Of a DNA stretch of 64,000 nucleotides, positions 1 to 9,362 are shown in pieces. The stretch lies in NCBI RefSeq assembly GCF_001280565.1, contig NZ_LGRO01000001.1, positions 1,178,001 through 1,242,000 of the forward strand, read 5' to 3'. Under the pieces are notes generated by a model, which was not told the origin of the DNA, ran no database searches, and saw nothing but the letters and a program-made list of their open reading frames with translations. The first letter of the stretch is position 1, and the number at the start of each line of letters is the position of its first letter. Position numbers and translations under genes: made by a program. Source of the stretch: Sulfobacillus thermosulfidooxidans (lineage in GTDB: Bacteria > Bacillota > Sulfobacillia > Sulfobacillales > Sulfobacillaceae).

Positions 1-1035
1 TATCATTTCACCAAAATGGAACCGAACCAATATTGGATGTTTACGGCGAACAGTCACTATGATGGGCACAAATCCACGTTGAAGCACATTGTCTTTGAAT
101 ATGAAACATCTTCTGCCAACGAATTTGCGGGATTAAAAACCGGAAAAATTGATTATGGATATCTCCCTCCCTCCTTGTGGAACTCGCGTCACCAACTCAC
201 CCAAGATACCTTTTTCCCAGGATACTTGTTTGGTTTTAATTACTTGCAACCCAACTTGAATCCCAGTGCTCCGGGGGGATTGGGTAAAGTATTCGACCAT
301 GCCTATATTCGCCAGGCTCTGGAAATGGGAATCGATCAGCAAGGGATCATTAATACGTTTTATCACGGATATGGTGTCACAGAAACCGACCCGATTCCTC
401 CCAAACCACACACGGTATTCTATGATGCGGCTTTACAAAAACCGCTATATCCTTTTAATCCTGAACAAGGTAAGCGGTTGCTGGAAAAACACGGATGGCA
501 GTTGCATAACGGGGTCATGACGAAAAATGGTATTCCCTTATCTTTTACCTTGTTATATGTTTCCGGGAGCAATACCGATACGAGTATTGTGCAGCTCATT
601 AAGCAGGATTGGGCTCAAGAAGGCATTCAAGTGAAGCTGGAAACCCAACCCTTTGATACGGTATTATCTACGGCTCAACAAACGGATGCGACAAAATGGA
701 ATATGGCATGGTGGGGAGGAGGCTGGACTTATGAGCCTGATTATTATCCCACGGGTGGAAGCTTTTACGCGACCGGAGCCGGAGCCAATCAAGGCGGATA
801 CAATAATCCAGAAATGGACCAGTTGATTCAAGATTCCTATAAACCCGGGACGCCAACCCAAATTAAACACGCATTAGATGCGTATCTTGCTTATGCCAGG
901 CAACAAGTTCCGGTGATTTGGCTCCCGTGGACACCGACTTTTAATGAGCACATCAATACCCTTCACGGTACCGCCAAAACATTCAATCCCATTACGGCTT
1001 TGATTTATCCCAACTATTGGACATTCTCGCAATAA
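1..1035 (+). CDS. Family 5 extracellular solute-binding protein, 5' end cut by window
   Basis: This is the C-terminal part of an ABC-transporter binding protein of the peptide/nickel (SBP_bac_5) family, which would capture a ligand outside the membrane. The frame is open from base 1, and the Met at 16 is internal. The piece aligns without large gaps to the last 345 or so residues of the full-length paralogue at 23525-25249. Shared blocks include YETSSANEFAGLKTG, ALEMGID, WGGGWTY, PDYYPTGG and the ending YPNYWT. No permease or ATPase gene follows; the next genes are unrelated. The ligand is unknown. Family assignment is firm, but the start and signal peptide lie outside the window. Confidence 0.9.
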   Translation, partial: YHFTKMEPNQYWMFTANSHYDGHKSTLKHIVFEYETSSANEFAGLKTGKIDYGYLPPSLWNSRHQLTQDTFFPGYLFGFNYLQPNLNPSAPGGLGKVFDHAYIRQALEMGIDQQGIINTFYHGYGVTETDPIPPKPHTVFYDAALQKPLYPFNPEQGKRLLEKHGWQLHNGVMTKNGIPLSFTLLYVSGSNTDTSIVQLIKQDWAQEGIQVKLETQPFDTVLSTAQQTDATKWNMAWWGGGWTYEPDYYPTGGSFYATGAGANQGGYNNPEMDQLIQDSYKPGTPTQIKHALDAYLAYARQQVPVIWLPWTPTFNEHINTLHGTAKTFNPITALIYPNYWTFSQ

Positions 1036-1148
1036 GAAACATTGTGCGCAACAAAAGCGCCCTGTCTTACGCTGCCATCATCATGCCCCACCGTAGCTGG
1101 CCTGAAAAACGCGTATAATAGAAATACAATAAAGCAAAGGGGAGAGGC

Positions 1149-1397
1149 ATGATGATGTGGCCGATGGGGCGCATGTTTCCGTTTTTGGGGTTGATTGGCT
1201 TGACTCTCATGGGATTTTTTCTATGGATATTTTTGTTCCGTCTTTTGGGAAAACCACGATCTGACCACCATGAGATGGCTCCCGGACCCGATCCTTTAGA
1301 ACTTGCCCGGGAGCGTTTTGCACGCGGTGAAATTTCCCAAGACGAATTTGATGCTATCGCAGATCGATTAATCCGCACAGAAAAACCGTTAAAGTGA
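1149..1397 (+). CDS. Small membrane protein with C-terminal SHOCT domain
   Basis: An 82-residue protein. Residues 8-32 form one hydrophobic membrane segment, followed by a short basic and polar linker. The C-terminal 30 residues fit the SHOCT motif (LARERFARGEISQDEFD), a short helical domain common in small bacterial membrane proteins and thought to mediate oligomer contacts. AGGGGAGAGG sits just before the ATG triplet at 1149-1157, so any of the first Met codons could be used. A TATAAT hexamer at 1114-1119 could be its -10 box, but no good -35 is visible. Function is unknown. Confidence 0.75.
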   Translation: MMMWPMGRMFPFLGLIGLTLMGFFLWIFLFRLLGKPRSDHHEMAPGPDPLELARERFARGEISQDEFDAIADRLIRTEKPLK

Positions 1398-1414
1398 TAC
1401 GGTCCAGCATCTAC

Positions 1415-1798
1415 TTATATGGCGTTGTTCAGTGCCTTGATAAGTTTTTCTTCAATTTCTTTGGCCTTCTTTTCCAATTCTTTATCCTCAATTAAGTTGA
1501 TGAGAGTCGTGGGTTTTGTTAGGCCAATTTTCGTGTGACCATGATCATCGTAAACTACGACTTTACAGGGTAGAAAATAACCGACTAACAAATTCTGGGT
1601 GAGTACTGATTTGGCTTCGACAGGATTACAGACCTCAAGCACGTGATAGGCTTGATTGAAATCGACGCCTTTTTCCTGCAGCTTTTGAGCAATATCCATA
1701 TGCCACAGCACGCCAAATCCGTTAGCCTTGAGCTGCTGTTCGACAGATTCAATCGCGTCCGGAACGTTTTTCGTCGTTTCGACCGTATAATGAAACAT
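1415..1798 (-). CDS. DUF302 family protein
   Basis: A 127-residue cytoplasmic protein matching the DUF302 fold: FHYTVETTKNVPDAIESVEQQLKANGFGVL at the N terminus (seen in short blocks), then VLEVCNPVEAKSVL and LLVGYFLPCKVVVYDD. The family is often found with thiol, sulfur or metal stress genes, but its biochemical role is not settled. Two Cys residues (in EVCNP and LPCK) lie in the positions usual for the family. The C-terminal 30 residues are a charged helix rich in Glu and Lys. CGAGGTGA precedes the ATG with good spacing. It is convergent with the SHOCT gene, with only 17 bp between the ends. Confidence 0.8.
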   Translation of the reverse strand: MFHYTVETTKNVPDAIESVEQQLKANGFGVLWHMDIAQKLQEKGVDFNQAYHVLEVCNPVEAKSVLTQNLLVGYFLPCKVVVYDDHGHTKIGLTKPTTLINLIEDKELEKKAKEIEEKLIKALNNAI

Positions 1799-1933
1799 AA
1801 AATCACCTCGCCGAATGTGAAATGGTTAAGACTCTTCCCATTATAAGGGTTAGGAACCAGACAAGCCCACACGTGATAGTATACCCAATGTCTCTCCCCG
1901 GCGTAAAAGAGTGCGTTTTGCCCATGCTTCGCT

Positions 1934-2344
1934 TCAAGGCGGGTCATTGCGCCATGAGTCCGCAAAGACCTCCACTTTCAACCCATCCGGATCGGCAAAA
2001 AACACCCCATAATATGATGGTCCTCCGGCATGAGGATGACGATCTTCGTACAGTATGCGAATTCCTTTAATCCGCAAAAGGTTCGTGAGGTCATCGATTT
2101 CTTGCGGCGTAGCCACACGAAAAGCTAAGTGATTCAGTCCCGGATTTCGCCGGTTAAATGGTACGGGCGATGCAGTCGTGACTTCGACGAAAACAATGTA
2201 GACACCACCATCGATCCAGCTGCATCCCTGCGCCCATTGTTGGTAACGCTGCCAACCGATGTGTTCGAAGAACCAATCCCAAAAGTCCTTGATCCGCTCA
2301 AGGCTCTTGACATAGATTTCAATATGACTCAGTCGCGCTCGCAT
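1934..2344 (-). CDS. VOC (glyoxalase/bleomycin-resistance) family protein
   Basis: A 136-residue single vicinal-oxygen-chelate module: LSHIEIYVKSLERIKDFWDWF at the start (read in pieces), NPGLNHLAFRV in the middle, and FFADPDGLKVEVF near the end. The His of LSHIEI, the His of LNHLAF and the Glu of KVEVF are the usual metal ligands, so it may be a metal-dependent lyase, dioxygenase or binding protein. The ATG overlaps the stop of the upstream hydrolase by one base (TAATG), which indicates translational coupling and sets this start rather than a longer one. Substrate unknown. Confidence 0.8.
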   Translation of the reverse strand: MRARLSHIEIYVKSLERIKDFWDWFFEHIGWQRYQQWAQGCSWIDGGVYIVFVEVTTASPVPFNRRNPGLNHLAFRVATPQEIDDLTNLLRIKGIRILYEDRHPHAGGPSYYGVFFADPDGLKVEVFADSWRNDPP

Positions 2345-3075
2345 TATTCGGTCCCGGTATCTCGAATTTGGTTTAGCCATTCCACGACCAGAGGTGCAGC
2401 CTTTAAGGGAACACCAGAATGATCGCTGTCGACGCTCTTGTGGGATTTGGGTTCATGAGCCATCTGAAACAAGGTTTGTGCACTAAAAGGAGGTAATTCT
2501 TGATCGAAAGTGCCACTGATAAGCAAAAAAGGGCGGCCCTTTAATCGTGTGAGAGCCTCTGGAATATCATGATCCATTGCCAAGCCCACTTCAATCGGAC
2601 TGGCGCCATCGACCCATGCCCAGCGTTCCAAGTAATAATTGATGATCGCCGGGTCGGGTCGCATAACTGTCACGGGATAACCTAAACCAAGACTGGCCGC
2701 TCCCACAGCTTGCGGGTCCCGACTCGCAGCGACTAAAGCAGCCGCCGAACCCATACTGTGACCAATATAGACGGGACGACATGGAGATGGCAGTTGGCTA
2801 TTGGCGTCTAAGGCTGCTTGCACAACCATAGCAAAGCTGATGAGGGCGCCCCCACTAGATCCCAATTTATGCCCGGGCAGGTCGATTGACAAGACAGGAT
2901 AGCCTGCCTTAGCTAATGCTGTGGCCACCGGATCAAGGGCATGTTTTGATGAGCTATATCCATGAATTAAGATGGCCCGAATCGATTCTGGAGCACCTCC
3001 ATGTGGCCCATACCCGAGTCCCCGAATGACTTGCCCTCCCGATACAAATTGAATAGGAAAAATATTCATCATCAT
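2344..3075 (-). CDS. Alpha/beta hydrolase
   Basis: A 243-residue serine hydrolase. The oxyanion-hole region is ILIHGYSSSKH (about residues 36-46), the nucleophile elbow is GHSMGSA (about 105-111), the likely acid is the Asp of GTFDQ near 205, and the catalytic His is in SDHSGVP near 230. There is no signal peptide, so it is probably a cytoplasmic esterase, acylhydrolase or lipase-like enzyme. AGAAGGG lies about five bases before the ATG-ATG-ATG start. It is co-translated with the VOC gene downstream. Substrate cannot be read from sequence. Confidence 0.85.
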   Translation of the reverse strand: MMMNIFPIQFVSGGQVIRGLGYGPHGGAPESIRAILIHGYSSSKHALDPVATALAKAGYPVLSIDLPGHKLGSSGGALISFAMVVQAALDANSQLPSPCRPVYIGHSMGSAAALVAASRDPQAVGAASLGLGYPVTVMRPDPAIINYYLERWAWVDGASPIEVGLAMDHDIPEALTRLKGRPFLLISGTFDQELPPFSAQTLFQMAHEPKSHKSVDSDHSGVPLKAAPLVVEWLNQIRDTGTE

Positions 3076-3131
3076 TCATCCCTTCTCTTCAGTCATGGCA
3101 TAACGGTTTTGTCTTTTGACGTCGAATTATA

Positions 3132-3155
3132 CAGAAAGTGTGTAAAAACTTTCTG
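3132..3155. promoter_or_regulatory. Perfect 8-bp inverted repeat between divergent genes
   Basis: CAGAAAGT and ACTTTCTG are separated by eight A/T-rich bases, midway between the divergent hydrolase and the small 3199 gene. There is no T-run, so an operator is more likely than a terminator. No regulator gene is adjacent. Confidence 0.35.
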
Positions 3156-3198
3156 ATATTCTTAATATATCGCAAGCTTGAAGAGAGGGGATTGGTGG

Positions 3199-3456
3199 AT
3201 GCAGTATCTCACAACAGATGATAATGCCGATATGGGAAGGGTTGTGGATCAATGGCTGCATGAATTATGCCAAACTTATTCGTTAACGCAGTGTCAACAG
3301 GCGGCATTCCTCCTGGGACAATGGGCCGGAAATGGCTGGCAATGGTGCGACGGAGACGAGTATGCGTGGGTCCTAAAAAGTTTTGTGAACTGGGCTAATG
3401 ATCACGACATCATCCTCAACTGGGCGATTCCGGTATTATTAAGGGGATGGGAATAA
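3199..3456 (+). CDS. Small Trp-rich hypothetical protein
   Basis: An 85-residue protein that I do not recognise. It is acidic and unusually rich in Trp (9) and Gln, with a repeated pattern of short helices (DQWLHELCQ, AAFLLGQWAGN, VLKSFVNWAND). It has no signal peptide or clear membrane span. The open frame begins at a TTG at 3178, but AGAGGGG placed about eight bases before the ATG at 3199 favours this start. It stands alone, divergent from the hydrolase gene. Confidence 0.6.
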   Translation: MQYLTTDDNADMGRVVDQWLHELCQTYSLTQCQQAAFLLGQWAGNGWQWCDGDEYAWVLKSFVNWANDHDIILNWAIPVLLRGWE

Positions 3457-3591
3457 GCCAGATTGTTTGTTAAGAGGCAATAAAATAAGATACGATAAGG
3501 TTATAGCTTATCCATCTAGATTTCTCAACTCCTGTCGGTGCCTTCCATGATTGGGAAATGATGATGAATTAACTCAAACGAGGTTGGTCTA

Positions 3592-4167
3592 ATGGATAAT
3601 ACTCCACCTGGCTCTAACAAGCCTGAAATCGTCCTGCAAGCCTTATATGTGGCGCAACAGTTAGCGTTTTCGGGGTCATGCTTGGATGAAGTGGGCAAGT
3701 TATTAGCCCTACTGGCTGGACATATTCGCACAGGAAAAATCGCCGAAATTGGCACGGGATGCGGCGTTGGCACAGCGTGGTTAATAAGCGCCGCTACTGT
3801 CGATGTGTTTACGGTCGATCACGATATTTCGCGTGTGAACCGGGTCCGGCAATTGTTTGCGCATCATTCGGGGGTGCACGTGTTAGCCGGAGACTGGACA
3901 CAAATTTTATCGCACGGGCCCTTTCAATTAATTTTTGTTGATGCGAAGCCTGCTAAATATGCGGGCATTGATGCCATTATTAGCGCATGTGCAGAGGGAG
4001 GCCTGATATTCCTGGATGATTTAACACCGTTCGAATTATGGCCGGAAGCCTGGAAGAACAAACGCGATCCGCTTAGAGATATGTGGCTGAACCATAGTCA
4101 ATTGTGGAGTGTGGAAATACGTACCTCGGCCCGCCACGCAGCGATTTTAGCCCGGCGCACAAAATAG
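3592..4167 (+). CDS. Class I SAM-dependent methyltransferase, O-methyltransferase-like
   Basis: A 191-residue Rossmann methyltransferase. Motif I is AEIGTGCGVGT (about residues 50-60), the acidic end of strand beta-2 is VFTVDHD (about 73-79), and motif IV is LIFVDAKPAKY (about 115-125), followed by GGLIFLDDLTP. The layout is closest to the small O-methyltransferase / YrrM-like group, but the N terminus is short. The substrate is unknown. The Shine-Dalgarno is weak (CGAGGTT). It lies alone, upstream of the promoter for the repair operon. Confidence 0.8.
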   Translation: MDNTPPGSNKPEIVLQALYVAQQLAFSGSCLDEVGKLLALLAGHIRTGKIAEIGTGCGVGTAWLISAATVDVFTVDHDISRVNRVRQLFAHHSGVHVLAGDWTQILSHGPFQLIFVDAKPAKYAGIDAIISACAEGGLIFLDDLTPFELWPEAWKNKRDPLRDMWLNHSQLWSVEIRTSARHAAILARRTK

Positions 4168-4267
4168 GGGCAAGATTTCTCAAAATGGGGCCATCCCATG
4201 CCATCGGCAAAAACATCTTGCAGATCGTCTTCGAGGATCTTTCGTTACTTCATGGGACAAATAGGCC

Positions 4268-4276
4268 TGTTATAAT
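4268..4276 (+). promoter_or_regulatory. Extended -10 promoter element of the yhaO-yhaN operon
   Basis: TGTTATAAT is a perfect -10 hexamer (4271-4276) with the extended TGn motif. No convincing -35 is visible, as is common for extended -10 promoters. It lies about 65 bases before the first gene of the operon. Confidence 0.5.
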
Positions 4277-4340
4277 GGAAACCATGTTAATACCAAAGCA
4301 TTGGCGATAGTCAATCGATAATAATGTTGTGGGAGGTTTC

Positions 4341-5597
4341 ATGTTCAAATTCATCCATTGCGCTGATTTGCATTTAGACAGTCCCATGCGAGGCTTATCG
4401 GCTCGCGATGATGCGCCCGTCGACATGATCCGTTCCGCGACACGCGAAGCTTTTAAAAATTTGGTTAACCTCGCCATCGCGGAAAATGTCCGGTTTATCA
4501 TTATTGCAGGCGATTTATTTGATGGGGATTGGCCCGATTATTCAACTGGCCTATTTTTTAATCGCATCATGTCAAAGCTCAAAGATTTGGGCATTGATGT
4601 CTACATTGCGAAGGGCAACCATGATGCTGCATCGAACATCACTCGCCATCTTGTTTTGCCGCCGAACGTTCATCAATTTGCCACGGATCATGCCCAAACA
4701 TTTGTAATCCCGGATGTCAAGGTTGCGCTTCATGGACAAGGATTTGCCGCACGAGAAGTGCGCGAAAACATGGTTCTACACTACCCCGAGCCATTACCAG
4801 GTTATGTCAATATCGGGGTAGTGCACACCTCCTTAGAAGGACATGAAGGCCATGAAACCTATGCGCCATGCTCGGTCGAGGATCTTGTCTCCAAACATTA
4901 TGATTATTGGGCCCTAGGGCACGTGCACAAGAGGCAGGTTATTCGCGACGCCAATCCCTGTATTCTTTATCCGGGCAACTTACAAGGACGGCATATTCGG
5001 GAAACAGGAGAAAAAGGGTGTACGGTTGTCACAGTTACCGGGCATGACGTGACGTTCGAACATCGTGCCTTGGATGTGTTACGGTGGTATCTCGTAGACA
5101 TTGATTTGACCGGTGCTGAACAACATGAAGATTTTGTGGAGCGTGTTGTGAAGATATTTCAGCAATATCTTGATGATAACCCGGACTCACCCTTAGCTCT
5201 CCGCTTACAGTTTTACGGGCTAACAACATTGCATGGAGACTTATTAGCCAATCCGGAATACTTTTTTCATGAAATTGATAATGCGGTAGCCATGACTGCA
5301 CCGAGCCGAATTTGGATTGAAAAAGTGAAATTTTTGACTTCTTATCCTGTAAAAACGGAGCAGTTGTCTTCCCAAATCAATGCGCTATCCAAATTGGAGA
5401 TGTACATAAAAGATGCGCAAAACGATGAGGATTTTCTCCAACAATTTTTTCATGATATCGAACGCATTCAGGTCCGATTGAAAGCCTACACCAAATCCGA
5501 AGGGGCTACAGTCATTCGTTCGCTGCAGGATGTAAAAACCTTAATAGGGGACGCTCACGATGTCTTGTTGGCCCTGATGACGAAAGGAGGGCATTAA
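4341..5597 (+). CDS. yhaO: DNA repair exonuclease subunit, YhaO/SbcD-type metallophosphoesterase
   Basis: A 418-residue Mre11/SbcD-like nuclease. The N-terminal phosphodiesterase motifs are all visible: CADLHLDSP (motif I, residues 7-15), AGDLFDGD (motif II), KGNHDA (motif III), and ALGHVHKR with the two metal-binding His residues near 195. Length agrees with Bacillus YhaO (about 400). GGGAGG four bases before the ATG at 4341 fixes the start; a GTG at 4329 is inside the ribosome site. It is followed after one base by the partner ATPase gene, so the two should form a nuclease-ATPase complex acting on DNA ends. Confidence 0.9.
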   Translation: MFKFIHCADLHLDSPMRGLSARDDAPVDMIRSATREAFKNLVNLAIAENVRFIIIAGDLFDGDWPDYSTGLFFNRIMSKLKDLGIDVYIAKGNHDAASNITRHLVLPPNVHQFATDHAQTFVIPDVKVALHGQGFAAREVRENMVLHYPEPLPGYVNIGVVHTSLEGHEGHETYAPCSVEDLVSKHYDYWALGHVHKRQVIRDANPCILYPGNLQGRHIRETGEKGCTVVTVTGHDVTFEHRALDVLRWYLVDIDLTGAEQHEDFVERVVKIFQQYLDDNPDSPLALRLQFYGLTTLHGDLLANPEYFFHEIDNAVAMTAPSRIWIEKVKFLTSYPVKTEQLSSQINALSKLEMYIKDAQNDEDFLQQFFHDIERIQVRLKAYTKSEGATVIRSLQDVKTLIGDAHDVLLALMTKGGH

Positions 5598-5598
5598 T

Positions 5599-8500
5599 GT
5601 GAAACTTCGACACATAACCGTTTCCAATGTTTTGCATTACCGCCATCTGCACGTTGCATTTGATGAAGGACCATCGGGCCTGCATATTCTTTATGGCCCG
5701 AATGAAACAGGCAAGACAACATTACTTCATGTGATGATTGATTGGCTCTATGGTGGAACGATTTCAGAACCGTTTCGCGACCATTATAACAGTCAAACCC
5801 TACTCGACGGCCTCATCGAAGATGCTTCCGGCAAGACCATTTCATGGTGTCGCAAAAAACGCTATTCCCGCCTGGAATTAGCGAATACATCGGTATCAGA
5901 AGACGATCTGAAATTATATCTGGGAGGATATGACAAGGAACGGTTTATGTTGTTATTTGGGTTAGACCATGAGCGATTGCGTGAGGGGGGTGAGAGTCTA
6001 TTACAATCTGGGGGGCATGCTGGAGTCTCGTTATTTGAAGCCGGAGGCGGTATCCAGCATCTGCACAATTTTTTGCGCTATTTGGATGAACGAGCTAATG
6101 GTCTCGTCGATCCATCCTTTCGTCGGGGTTCTGCCAAACTTCTCAATAAACGATGGAAAGAGTACCTGGATGCTGAACAAGAAATTCGTGCCAACAGTGT
6201 TCGTTCTGATGACTGGAACCAACAAAAGCTCTCTATTGCCGCCTTGGAGCATGAACTAGTCCAGATTAAGCAACAGCGGCACGACCTGGAGCAGCAACGG
6301 GAAAAATTTAAACGGGTGCAGCGTGTCAAGACGATGCTTCCCGATTTACACCGTGTGCGAGATCAGATTCAGGAACTTGGTGCTGTCATCCCGCTTCCTG
6401 ATGAACATGAACAGCAGATCGAACAGCTATTAGACATGCGTCAACTCATCGCTCAAAAAATCCAAGATCTGGAAGGACAATTGCAACAACAGCGCGACCA
6501 ACTCGAGGTACTTGTGCCCGAATCGCAATTGTTAACCCACAATCATGCGATTTTAAAGATAGGTCGTGCCCTCACGCAATATGAGACCTGGCGCAACGAA
6601 GAATTGCCTAAACTGCGGCAAGCCGAACAACAGGTATCGAGCGATATCGCCAACCGCCTGAAGGTTCTGGTCCCTGATCTTAGCCATGCCACAGTCGACA
6701 GCGTTCGCATACCTTATGAGGCGATGGAATCGATCAAAAGACTGATTGCAAGACTACAAGAGACCACACCCCATCGGGAAATCGAAAAGAAGCGGTACCA
6801 AGATTTGTTAACTGAGCAAGATCAAAAACGAAACGCATTGCACCATCTAGGCACAGTGGATGACGTCAGACCGTTACGAAAAATCTTAGAAGAGATTCGC
6901 CAAGCAGGGGCTTTAGACAATCAGATTGCATCTTTACGCCAGCGTATGGAGTCATTGCGCCAAACGCTTGAGAAAAAGCGTCACCAACAAACCATTTATG
7001 ACGGTGATTTGGAACATCTCGAGACTCTTCCATTACCCTTGGAAGCGACATTAAACGCCTTTCATAATGTTTGGGACACGCTGGAAGGGGAATTGCGAGA
7101 ACAACGCCGGGATATTGCCCACAAAGAGCAAACCTTGGCCGAGTTGGTCAGGGATTTAGAAAGACTCGAACTTGAAGGTCATGTCCCTGTGGAAGATGAC
7201 CTCATGCAAGTTCGTCATCAACGCAATCAAACCTGGTCACTCCTCAAACGAAAATGGCTATTGCATGAAGACATTACGGCACAAATATCGGATCGTAATC
7301 CAGGACTCAGTGTCGAAGAAGTCTTTGAAACCCTAGTGCAAGAGGCGGATACCATCGCCGATCGTTTACGCAAAGAGGCGGACAAGTCCGCTCAGCGCAC
7401 CCACTTGTTATTCCGTCGCAATCAACTTACCCGTCAATTACAACAAGACCGTCAACGTCTCGAGCAATTGCAAAACGAGTTTGCAACTTTGCAACACAAG
7501 TGGCAAAAACAGTGGGAGGGGACCAGGTTAACAGTCCAAAATCCTGCTGAAATGAAAGAATGGCTTACCACGTTTTATTACCCTCTCCGTGAAGGTCTTG
7601 ACACGCTGGCCAATTACCAACAGGAACTGAACAGACTGTTAAATCAGCAGGCCACCTTTCAACAGCGTTTGATAAATGCAGCAGAACCATTTCAACTGAC
7701 TTTGGCAGATGCCTCCTTGAACGAACAACTGGCCCAGTGTGAAGAATTTGTCCGAAACATGGAGAAAAAGGCCCAAACTGCCGAGACGTATCAACAAGAT
7801 TTACAGACGATTGCCGACAGATTAGTCCGGCAGCAAACGGTTCTGGCAGGCTACGACAATCAGTTAGCAGCTCTTTATACTCAATGGGCTCAGTGGCGAG
7901 AAAAATATCCGTTAATTCCTCACGAACCTGAAATTGCTGCGGGTTATCTTCAACAACTTCATGAAATATTTAGAGCGAGCCAGAGAAAAAGTGAACTGGA
8001 TCAGGAAATTGCCAATAAAGAGGAAGCCTGTCAGCGATTTGAGGACGAGACCCGCGTCTTAGCTGAGCAATTGGGCGACTCAATTAATGAACTAACATCC
8101 ATCAGTTCGTGGGTTTCTTCCATACTAGCTCGGCTCGACGACGCCAAGAACATTGCTAGTCAGCGACAACAGGTTTCTCGTCAAATTCACACCATCGAAG
8201 AGGCGTTAAAAAACTTGCGTCAAGAACAGAACGCAATTAACGAGCAGTTAAATACCTTGGGGGTTCTGTATCAATGTCCTGATATTCTCTCTTTGCGAGG
8301 CATCATTGAGCAATCCCGGCGATATAAAAACGCTTACAATCATGCTTTATCATTGGAAACCAATATTCGCCAAGCCGGTGACGGTTTATCTGTGGCTGAA
8401 CTCGAACAGGAATTTAATGAGGTCGACCCCGCACTGGATTTGTCAGTGGAAATCGATCGTCTGACCGAACAAATTGACCAGATCGCTATACGTGAAGACG

Positions 8501-9111
8501 CCGAAAAGGAACGGTTGAAAGAAATGCAGATAGCCTTTCAAGCGTTAAGCGGAGACCGTGCTACGGCTGCTGATGAAGCACAAGGGGCACAGTATCTGCT
8601 TGCGGACATTGACAGGTTATGGACAGAATATCTGCGCATTGAATTGGCGCGGCGATTATTGCAACGGGCCATAGAACTCTATCGCCAACAAAACGAATCG
8701 TCAATTATTGACAGAGCTAGTCAATTTTTCCGCCGGCTCACATTAAACCATTATGAAGACCTAATGATTGATTATGATGACAATATTCCGTATTTGGAAG
8801 CTCGCGACCACAAGGGCCATAAGCGCCGCGTTGGGCAGATGAGCGATGGGACCCGAGATCAATTGTACTTAGCGTTACGCCTAGCATTTATCGGTCAACA
8901 TCTCGAGAACGGTGAGTCATTACCAATCATCTTAGATGATATTTTGGTTCATTTTGATGATGATCGAACGAAAGCGACGTTGGAAGTTTTAAATGAAATG
9001 GCAGGTCGCACCCAGGTCATCTACTTTACCCATCATCAATGGGTTGTAAATCTTGCGCAAGATTTACATCCTAGGCCGGCGCAAGTCCATGATCTGGCAC
9101 AGCTTGTCTAA
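5599..9111 (+). CDS. yhaN: Rad50/SbcC-like AAA ATPase, YhaN family
   Basis: A 1170-residue SMC-like ATPase. Walker A is GPNETGKTT (residues 33-41). The ABC-type signature is represented by QMSDGTRDQLYLALR near residue 1080, and Walker B by PIILDDILVHFDDDR near 1110. Between them lie roughly 900 residues of Gln/Glu/Arg-rich coiled coil. No clear CxxC zinc hook is visible at the centre, as in YhaN rather than Rad50/SbcC. It starts with GTG behind AAAGGAGG, one base after yhaO. The family is normally about 960-1200 residues, so this is full length. The pair probably processes broken or structured DNA ends. Confidence 0.88.
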   Translation: MKLRHITVSNVLHYRHLHVAFDEGPSGLHILYGPNETGKTTLLHVMIDWLYGGTISEPFRDHYNSQTLLDGLIEDASGKTISWCRKKRYSRLELANTSVSEDDLKLYLGGYDKERFMLLFGLDHERLREGGESLLQSGGHAGVSLFEAGGGIQHLHNFLRYLDERANGLVDPSFRRGSAKLLNKRWKEYLDAEQEIRANSVRSDDWNQQKLSIAALEHELVQIKQQRHDLEQQREKFKRVQRVKTMLPDLHRVRDQIQELGAVIPLPDEHEQQIEQLLDMRQLIAQKIQDLEGQLQQQRDQLEVLVPESQLLTHNHAILKIGRALTQYETWRNEELPKLRQAEQQVSSDIANRLKVLVPDLSHATVDSVRIPYEAMESIKRLIARLQETTPHREIEKKRYQDLLTEQDQKRNALHHLGTVDDVRPLRKILEEIRQAGALDNQIASLRQRMESLRQTLEKKRHQQTIYDGDLEHLETLPLPLEATLNAFHNVWDTLEGELREQRRDIAHKEQTLAELVRDLERLELEGHVPVEDDLMQVRHQRNQTWSLLKRKWLLHEDITAQISDRNPGLSVEEVFETLVQEADTIADRLRKEADKSAQRTHLLFRRNQLTRQLQQDRQRLEQLQNEFATLQHKWQKQWEGTRLTVQNPAEMKEWLTTFYYPLREGLDTLANYQQELNRLLNQQATFQQRLINAAEPFQLTLADASLNEQLAQCEEFVRNMEKKAQTAETYQQDLQTIADRLVRQQTVLAGYDNQLAALYTQWAQWREKYPLIPHEPEIAAGYLQQLHEIFRASQRKSELDQEIANKEEACQRFEDETRVLAEQLGDSINELTSISSWVSSILARLDDAKNIASQRQQVSRQIHTIEEALKNLRQEQNAINEQLNTLGVLYQCPDILSLRGIIEQSRRYKNAYNHALSLETNIRQAGDGLSVAELEQEFNEVDPALDLSVEIDRLTEQIDQIAIREDAEKERLKEMQIAFQALSGDRATAADEAQGAQYLLADIDRLWTEYLRIELARRLLQRAIELYRQQNESSIIDRASQFFRRLTLNHYEDLMIDYDDNIPYLEARDHKGHKRRVGQMSDGTRDQLYLALRLAFIGQHLENGESLPIILDDILVHFDDDRTKATLEVLNEMAGRTQVIYFTHHQWVVNLAQDLHPRPAQVHDLAQLV

Positions 9112-9142
9112 TGGGACGAACATTTGTTGAAAGGACTGGGTG

Positions 9143-9190
9143 GTGGGGTCTTGGACGCCTGAGACCCCACAGTCTAGTCACAAATTTTTT
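9143..9190 (+). terminator. Probable terminator of yhaO-yhaN
   Basis: GTGGGGTCT (9143-9151) and AGACCCCAC (9162-9170) form a perfect 9-bp stem with a 10-base loop. A T6 run follows at 9185-9190, which is rather distant from the stem. Confidence 0.5.
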
Positions 9191-9362
9191 CCTCTCGCCC
9201 TGTGCTGATCAATGATAATCCGGGGACCGTCGCAAAGGAAACAATAGTCGGTGACAGTTTCTGTTGAGATGACAGAATGGTTCCAAAATATTTTTGTCTA
9301 TAGTGTCCGATTTCTCGGAATGATAGAATAATAAGAAATTTATGATATGGAGAGGATAGGAA

